Assembly: GCF_963678635.1 (NCBI RefSeq)
Contig: NC_087062.1
Coordinates: forward strand, 19,519,789 to 19,583,788
DNA length: 64,000 nucleotides
DNA from: Symsagittifera roscoffensis
Lineage: Eukaryota > Xenacoelomorpha > Acoela > Convolutidae
Direction: 5' to 3'
In this document: positions 56,651-64,000 of the stretch, one piece after another
Layout of the letters: every line of letters starts with the position of its first letter
Position numbering within the stretch: position 1 is the first letter of the stretch
Notes under the pieces: generated by a model
What the model saw: only the letters and a program-made list of their open reading frames with translations
What the model was told of the DNA's origin: nothing
Database searches by the model: none
Program-made: the position numbers and the translations under genes

Positions 56651-58338
56651 AGATTTTTGAAACTGTTACAGACTTTTCGAGACATATTTTAGCTACTTTA
56701 ATGCCCTGAAAGCTTTAATTATTTCCAGTGTTGTATAGTTTTTTAAAGCATGAATAGTTAGAAAGAGGCAAGAGTCAATCCATCTCCAATGGATTTAGTA
56801 TATAACTGTCACTAAAAACGTATTGAATTATGGTTTTGCAGTCGTGTTTTTAAAAGTAATCTTGTAGTTTAGGGATCCGAGACCCAGCAATTATATTGTT
56901 TGTGCATGTTAACGAAAGCAGATCAAAAATTGTTTGACTGATGGCCAAAAAGTGGCAACTTTTTACTTAGCTCTAAACAGACCAGAAAGCTAACTGGCTA
57001 GGTCTAGACGGTTAAAAACGACTAGAATTAAGGTAACTGGCGCCTGCACTTTGTCAATAAGTACTTTCTCTACGCTCCGACACTGTGTAAGGTCTGGGCG
57101 AATAATACAATAAAAACCTTAGAAAAACTTAAAAACGTGTTTTTTTTCCAGTTTTTTTGATTTTCAGTGGAAGTGTTTTAAGGTACCTGATTTTCAGTGA
57201 AAATAAAAAAAATTACCGAAAACATTCCCGAATACGAAAGTCCTCCACATTTTTTATGTGTGTTATTCGACCAGACTGCCGACTAAATGAGTTTCATTTC
57301 TCATGGTGGTAAAATTGTACAAAATAGTACTTCTGACGATTAAAATGCTTATTTGAAGGAATGAACAAAATGGCAAGGGTCAGTTTGGACTGGCATGCTT
57401 AATTTTTCAAGTTCGTTCAAAAAGAAAGACAAGTTAAAATTTTATTTTTTGTGACCACTGAAAGGCCCGAAAAACATAACGACGATTTCCGGTATTAGGT
57501 AACACACGTTAGACATAGAAAACGACTAAAACGGTGATTATTAAGACTGAACGACGATACACACTCCGAACTGAAACGATTGTACAATTGTTTTTGGGCA
57601 TAACCCATGGATCGGAAAGGCTGACGGAAAGAATTGCAAACCATTTTGATTGTTAAGAAGACCCTTTTTCACGAGTAATGTAAAAACCTGAAGGTTCCGG
57701 AGCTGTGATCCAAGACTGTTTTTTCAGAAACTCCTAGCTTCCTGTGATGTCCTGAATTGATTTTATTCAGCATCTAAATCGTGTCCAGTTGATGGGAGGA
57801 ATTAGTCGATCGCAGTTGCAGGAAACAGTCGATCGAACTCCGATGGACACGATGATTTTATCTATTAAACAAAAACAATAGTAATCCAGTAACAACGTTG
57901 TAGCCCTGATTTCAGGAGTGACTGGGGATACTGAGACCAGCCATAATCTCACTATTCTTACAGCGGTTTGAACGATAGCGGTTTGGCCGATAGCCTTAGG
58001 CAGTAATGATTTTGTCGACTCGATAATTTGAGAAACACATTGCATTATCCATGGCAGAGACGGTTGAAAGCACGTAAGCCTCTATTTAGAAGCTAGCCAG
58101 TGGTTTTAGACTAATGCTTTATTTTCCGTCTGTATTTAATTTTATCGCGCTCCTGTGTGTACTTCGAATCATCATGATTAGTGAACCCATTAACGAGAGG
58201 ACTCCGCGCCGAGCGGATTTTCTAAAAAAGGCTCTCAATCAAAAGCCGAAGGGTAATTTGGAACGCGAAAGCCTTCACGGTTCCCCATATTAGCTTTTTA
58301 AATAAGTTAAGACCGAAAACTAACTCGAAAACTAACTC
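56651..58338. other. 1.7 kb of AT-rich single-copy sequence between the two duplicated blocks
   Basis: No supported gene. The first 0.2 kb may still belong to the ORF2-type flank (ATCCAT-N5-ATGGAT hairpin at 56,778-56,794). An antisense 92-codon frame (57,767-58,045) overlaps a small GATAGCGGTTTG repeat and shows no domain. Confidence 0.5.
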
Positions 58339-58535
58339 GTGCTGCCACTAACTCGACTCAGAGATTTCCTGGTTGAGAGAGGAGTGACCTCGCTCTCCTT
58401 GCCGGTCTAAGACCCCAATAGGGGATCATTGCAACCCAGGGAGCTATATGCTCTACTACATGCAATCTTTTCGGAAACCGACATTGAAGTCTACTTACTC
58501 AAGAAGTATTATCTGAGCATATGCTACAGCTATGA
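58339..58535 (+). pseudogene. S6: last piece of the macrodomain-like region
   Basis: Contains only the C-terminal LPLTRLRDFLVERGV and ELYALLHAIFSETDIEVY parts. The left boundary is abrupt at GTGCTGCC, preceded by unrelated DNA with two ACTAACTC words that match the first bases of the repeat. Confidence 0.65.
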
Positions 58536-58712
58536 TTAGGGTTAAAAAATTTCTACTAAGTTAACTTTTTAAGTACTAGGATATAGTTTTTAGGATAAAA
58601 ATTAGGTTTTAGGTTTGTGGAGTATAATTGAAGTGTAATATTGACATTTTGTGTTTTTGTGTGGTTATGATTATGTCATGATTATGTTATTGTGACCTGG
58701 ACTACTCCCGGT

Positions 58713-58788
58713 GCAAAAGATGACAGCATCTGATCATTTTACATTGACAAAGTCGGATGTGGAAGATCCACCTTGGTGCTGTCTTTTG
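58713..58788. repeat. Conserved spacer stem-loop, copy 7
   Basis: Outer arms intact; inner hairpin GATGTGGA-AGA-TCCACCTT. It differs by one base from copy 6 in the loop. Confidence 0.6.
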
Positions 58789-59026
58789 ATCTAAAAACAA
58801 AAGGAGAATTTCAATTGACTACTTTAAAAGATTTGAATGACGTTTCATTGTGGATATGGTTAGTATAATGGTTCTATATTGTGACTTGTTTTTTAGATCC
58901 TGATTGGTCAGAGATTTGTTTATTGATATCGAAAACCAAAAAAATTGAAATTCAAGAAAATAACTGGAAGTAAAGAAGGTTATTTTTGGAAAACATAATC
59001 TTCTTTGATAGGAAAGAAGATTATTT

Positions 59027-62000
59027 ATGATAGGAAAAACAAATTATCTTATGGATTTCATCTCAGCGAGCCTAGGAACGACTCTAGACGAGATATATCA
59101 ACGCTTGGTGGATTTTAGTTTCGGACTGGAAGACCCGGAGCTGGCGATGTTCACCGTCGCGCTCCTCAACACAATGGGAAGAGAAGGCCGTGGGCTTGGC
59201 CGGACTCGGTCATGGATATGAGCCAAGGCTCATCGGGACCGGGACCTAAACCAGATGATGCCACTAATGATGATGCCGAGAACCAAGATGACGATCCCAT
59301 GGAGGTGAAGGAAGATGAAACGAGCAGATTGGACTTAGGAGCACTAGAAAAGGATTTGCTGGAGTATCAATTCAGTGAAGATAATGACATTGGGGAGGCC
59401 GATGAAACTTTGCTACTAATGACGCCGTCCTCATTTATGTCCCCTACGGAAGAGGCACCAGCCAGCTTGTCTCCAGTGGACCTAGTCTACCTGGCATTGG
59501 ACTCTCGAAGGAGAGACGCACATAACCTCTTTCACGAGTCCCCTAGAAGGAGGAGTATCGACAAAATTTTGAAAGGATCTTTTCTGGGCACGTTTTCAGA
59601 GGAAGAATATGAGAGATACCAAAGTGAATTGCAAAGGAAAACGGGAGTGACTTGTAACCGAGTGGCCTTCATGGAGAAGACTTGAGACGTGATACGTAGG
59701 TACGGGACGCAGTCCGTAATGAAGGTGCGATTGAATCAACCAATCATGCGTGAGGTTCTTGGAAAATTTTGGGGGAACCTGATACCACCGATTGGGGGAG
59801 AAAAGGATAACCTGATCCCACCTATGCTATTGGCCGGCTTGATCTCAACAGCCTCGAAGTCGACAAAAAAGCGTACGAACCTTGGCGGATATGAAACTCG
59901 AGATGGAAGTCATCAGCCAGTGCGGATCTGGTGGGCTTGATGACTACAAGCCCTCGCGAACGAACATGGCACGAATGAAGCTGGAGGAACATCTCAACGT
60001 GGTCGAATACAGTCGGATTAGAAAACATGATTCAGTCCATATGAGTGATGCCGCTGGAGGCTAGGTGGAGATGCTCATGGCGAGGAACTCAAGGAGAGGG
60101 CACTTAATGGTTTGGAGTGTTATGAAAGCCATGCAAGAACATTTACAAGATTTAATGGAGGGCTCCAATCTGAAACGAAAAGAGTATGTCACTGTAATGC
60201 CGTCAGAGGCAACTGAAAACAGATTAGAGCAGCTGTTAAAAATCTCTTAGAGGGTTGCCCTCCAGAAATACTCTGATAAGTCTATGAATGCACCTTCAAC
60301 CGTAGCGGCATTTGTGGCCTACCCATGCGTGAGGACCGAGTTACAAGTACGGTTGCCATGGTGTCTTATGGGAATCAAAAGGTCAGAGTACGAGGCAGTA
60401 ACGACTCGAGATTGAAGGAACAAGAGTTAGAATTGATGGGCCCTACCAGTTTTGATCACCAGAGACTACTCTGCGAAACCAAGGGCTAAGCGTAAAATGC
60501 AATTTGTTTTGTTAGGTTCGTGGTGGATCGCATCTTCTTTAATGTGTTGGGATAATGCATAAAAGCCGATCGACAAGGGGGATTGATCGTGGACAGACCT
60601 TCCTGAGAGCCCCGCTGGATTTTTCCAGGACATGCCGCTCCAAACACCTACCAATGAGTCAAACGATATTGAGAGCTATCGGACACTGGAGGAAGTTAGG
60701 AGATACTCCAACAAAGATTTTAAAGTGAATCGTGAATTAATTGAAAGAGCCATAGATCCAAAGGAGTTTACAACCGTGGGCAAACTGAAAGCATTCCAGT
60801 TCGTTTCAGGTGTACTCGGAAGGTCTTATAGCCTTTTTATGGATGAGGAAGCAAGGGATGCGTATTTTGACTTGAAACAATTGATAGTCCTTGATTTCTG
60901 GGTCGAAAGAAGGAAAGAGATCGGGATGCTAACGGTTATACAGCAAAGACTGGGGGTCATCCTAGAGGAGCGACTGCTCAAACCCTCGGTTCCGGAACTG
61001 AAAGGGCAGGTGAGCTTTGAATGCGGTTCATGGGACGGTCCCTTAAAGGCCAGCTTAGTAGTCCGGGAGCTCATGAAGCCGTCATGGTGTCCTCATCCAA
61101 ATTCCTGTTTGATATGGGACGTGACGGCAGACGTCGTACTAGAGTTGGATGATGACGGGAGTCTGCACAATTTAGCCTTAATACACCGCCTGTTAGCTCT
61201 GAAAATAATGAAGCAGGATGACAGACCACCCATGGAGCCGTCCAAGCGGAATTCTCCAAGTGATTGGACGAAGAAGGGCACTTGCCTAGCTTCTGGCTGT
61301 GGAATGGAAGAACACGTGGGTGGGATTGACCACTGCTTGCATAAACTGAGTGAGCAGCACTGCCAGTTAGCCAAATTGTACGTAAGATTGAGTATGTCGG
61401 ATAAAAGCGAGATGGAAAAGATTGCGGGTTGCCGTGGAGCAACGGAAGTGAACTTGATGACCACCTTGGGATTTTACAGCATGGTCAGCTCGATTGAGTC
61501 ATTGAGCGCCTGGGGCGTGCCCGCGAGTTAGTCACATGCTTGAGTCTGGAGTTGTTCCCTGGAGCGTTACAGACGGAACAGAAAATTGGAGGTTGCCGAG
61601 AGGCTCTGGAAAACGAGATTAATCTGAAAGATAGTGACGAACATCGTAGACCACTGCCTCGATATCTTGTGGGCTTAGGCTCCGCACCATCACCATACTA
61701 CACTAGTAAATATCCTACGCACAAGATGGTGTTAGATGCGAGGACACAACAAGTGTTGATCGATCAACTCTTTCAGTAACGAAATGCGAGAGATTGGCCA
61801 GAATGTCGGAGAGGTCGTATGAGTTGTTAACGAAGATCATTGTGCTGTGCCGAGGAGATCAAAAGGCAAGTTGCAAGACGTAGTGGGTGTAAATTTTATG
61901 AAGTTTTGTGAGGGTAATGTGAGTGAATTCCAGAAAAAAGAAGGCGAGTGGAGCATTACCGGCTGAATTCTCCACCATAGATGAAAAGGACGGAACGAGT

Positions 62001-62895
62001 CAGATCATGACAAAGGTGGAACCGTTGCTAGAAGCTTCAGATTACCGGACCTGCAGAAACATTCTGATGACCCATGGGGAGTATCATTGCCATTGCCTGG
62101 CGAAGACTTATGGTACGCCAAATGAGGAAACTTAATGTTAGTGTGGGATGTGGAGGAGTTGTTCTCTACGGGAATGCCTGACCAGACCCAGCCTGTATCG
62201 ATCTTGGTAGTTAGTGCCATGACCGCAGTGAGGTTATTGGAAGCAAACACGGGGACGAGCGAGCAGCAGATGACCATACTGACACGTAAGCAACTAAGCA
62301 GCGTGAAATTCAAAAACAGTTTGGATCTTTTCAAGACCACCTGGAAGGTACTGAGGAAGCCCAAAGCCATCGAAAAGATATGGGCGAGGCAGAAGTTGAT
62401 GACTTGGTTCCGTGCTGTTATGACGTCGTGGATGTATGAGCATGCGAAGCGTCATATGTCCAGGAACACGAAGGCCTATCAATCTTTCTAGCTAAATAAA
62501 GAACCACAAGTCTATAAGAGAACATTCCTGACGCACACGAATGCTGTGACCACAGCTGTGGAAGGAGTAGCTGGAACGCCTTGTACCACGGAAAACGAGA
62601 AAAAGGAGCTCTTACAAGCTGATCTAGAAGGGAACGTGAGCCTGTGCTTGCACAATAGCTTTTGTAGGAAACGAGAACAGAAGGTGAACGTGGATCTACT
62701 GCCATGTTGCAAGCAGAGATTGCTAGAACAAAAAAGTTGGGGCACGGCCCCCAACTCTTTCGAAACGCTGCAGAAGGTCGTGAAAGACATCGAGATGGGC
62801 GAACCGGAACAAGAAGCGATGGAGTAGGAGTTGAACACGACAAATGGAGCAGAAGTGGGGAGCAGTGAAAAACTCAGTTGTTGTAGTGCGTGAAA
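59027..62895 (+). pseudogene. M7: ORF2-like pseudogene, near-identical to M6
   Basis: Same layout as M6, with a longer first block (157 codons, 59,212-59,685) because the M6 TAG is a Glu codon here. The 299-codon frame is 60,632-61,531, with the Cys/His cluster at 61,283-61,336. Shared stops, for example at 59,685, show that both were dead before duplication. Confidence 0.8.
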
Positions 62896-64000
62896 ACTTG
62901 GAACAAATCAACGAAGGTTGATTATTAAAACTTTTAAACTTTTTGTACTGCTGAAATCTGATCAGACCAGATTTGGAAACTGTTAGGGGTTGTTACAATT
63001 GTTGAATGAAAATGGATTTTTTTTATTCATTTATGCAGGCCATAGGTGTGCTAATTAACCTATTCAAACCTGACTGATATTTTAACCTGTGTAGGTTGCT
63101 TCCTCACTTTGAGGCTTCCTCACTTTGTGGGTAGGGTTTGGGTACGATCGCTCGATGAGGGTGGGTACCTCATTATCTTTCCTAGCTACATAGTTTCTAA
63201 GTGTTAACAGTGAGGGCATCAGCATAAATGAACGATTATACTTTGTGAGTGACACTAAGTTAATTTTAATGGTTGCGTGGCCGTGCCACGTTCCAAATGT
63301 TTTTAATCAGCAAGAGCGAGAAGAAATTTTATGGTGAAATGACGTAAGTAGTCAGAAAAGGGATTTAACCTAGAACACTCCTCGTGGTGCATATTTTGTG
63401 AAATTATTGGAAGGCAGTGAAATGTAGTACGATGCCATTTGAGACACGCGGTGAGTTGAGGTGAAGTGGATAAAATTTAGTTTTTGATGCGATTTGAAAG
63501 TTGATTGTAACACACTGGATCACCACTTGAAGATAACCCGAATTTTTGCGTTAAATGGGGACATTGAGGGGACTGTCCGGGGATTATGTGCCATTCCCAC
63601 GAATTGGCACAGTCGAACTCGCCGATGCAAGCAAAAAAAGACGGTAGAGACCTTAACGGTGAATTCTTTATAAAAAGGAGGGTCGGAAAGTCTAGAACGT
63701 AAGTTTTTCAAAATTTTGGCTTAGGATATTTCTCAGAATTGTAAAAACGGCCATTTTGTCCAAAAAACACAAGAAAAACTGAAAACCGAATAAACAAGAC
63801 AAAAATCAGTTGAAGAAAAACACGAGAACTACGAAACCTCCACTGGTGGTGAGAAGACACAATAAGACGTTTTTCTGAAAGAAATTTAAGGGAAGGAAGA
63901 TCCAGTGGGATATCAGGAGCGGATCCGTACCCTCCCGTGCCACCAGATCGGGAAGATAACGACATTATCCCCGGGGGACACGGAATTGAAGGCTCCTTGC
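62896..64000. other. 3' flank of M7, cut by the window end
   Basis: Near-identical to the M6 flank, including hairpins at 62,954 and 63,276, the TATA-like box at 63,669 and the donor-like GTAAGT near 63,700. The sequence ends inside this block. Confidence 0.55.

Larger units (their letters stand above)
58339..64000 (+). repeat. Recent segmental duplication, copy 2
   Basis: Second copy of the block at 50,983-56,646. The similarity is unbroken to the last base of the window, so its right boundary lies outside. Confidence 0.9.

Noticed and set aside
57767-58045. 92-codon antisense frame in the single-copy region
   Set aside because: No recognisable features and it includes a small repeated GATAGCGGTTTG word.

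Overview
This is a eukaryotic, repeat-dominated window, most likely from an invertebrate animal. It carries a Ty3/gypsy-type Gag-Pol, a relic of a non-LTR reverse transcriptase and a candidate 45-nt intron, a size common in nematodes and some other compact metazoan genomes. The species cannot be fixed from the sequence. There is no bacterial operon structure, no rRNA or tRNA gene and no CRISPR array. The only long undamaged coding region is at the left end; nearly everything else is decayed and rearranged retroelement DNA, all on the + strand apart from one antisense relic.

Left end (1-7,505): two long open frames, ORF1 (1,087 codons in the window, 5' end cut off) and ORF2 (1,393 codons). They lie in the same frame and are separated by one amber codon that sits inside a possible 45-nt phase-0 intron. 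ORF1 has two SGNH-hydrolase-like domains; the catalytic His position of the first is Asn, while the second keeps its key residues. ORF2 is a family I do not recognise, with a basic NLS-like stretch, an unusual C-x4-C-x4-H-x6-C cluster, an HGE-x-x-C-x-C motif and an acidic tail resembling a SUMO-interacting motif.

7.5-11.3 kb: non-coding flank, then an antisense relic of a non-LTR-type reverse transcriptase (YLDD box readable) and the leader of the next element.

11.3-23.5 kb: a heavily mutated Ty3/gypsy element in the order gag, protease, RT, RNase H, acidic linker, integrase (D-x35-E spacing), a C-terminal tail and a macrodomain-like C-terminal region. Its RNase H-to-tail part is duplicated in tandem (period 3,234 bp).

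23.5-64 kb: an array built from two unrelated pieces, an ORF2-like pseudogene (monomers M1-M7 here) and the 3' part of the gypsy pol (integrase, tail, macrodomain), joined by a ~0.5 kb spacer with a conserved 75-nt stem-loop. M1+M2 and M3+M4 form two copies of a ~10 kb higher-order repeat. Nested inside or beyond are a 1,010-bp tandem duplication, an 888-bp tandem triplication, and two nearly identical copies of a >5.6 kb block (period ~7,355 bp) ending in a promoter-like flank. Shared stop codons and shared deletion junctions show that the array grew by DNA duplication after the copies were already dead. The likely novelties are the SGNH/ORF2 gene family, the retrotransposon macrodomain, and the chimeric higher-order array.
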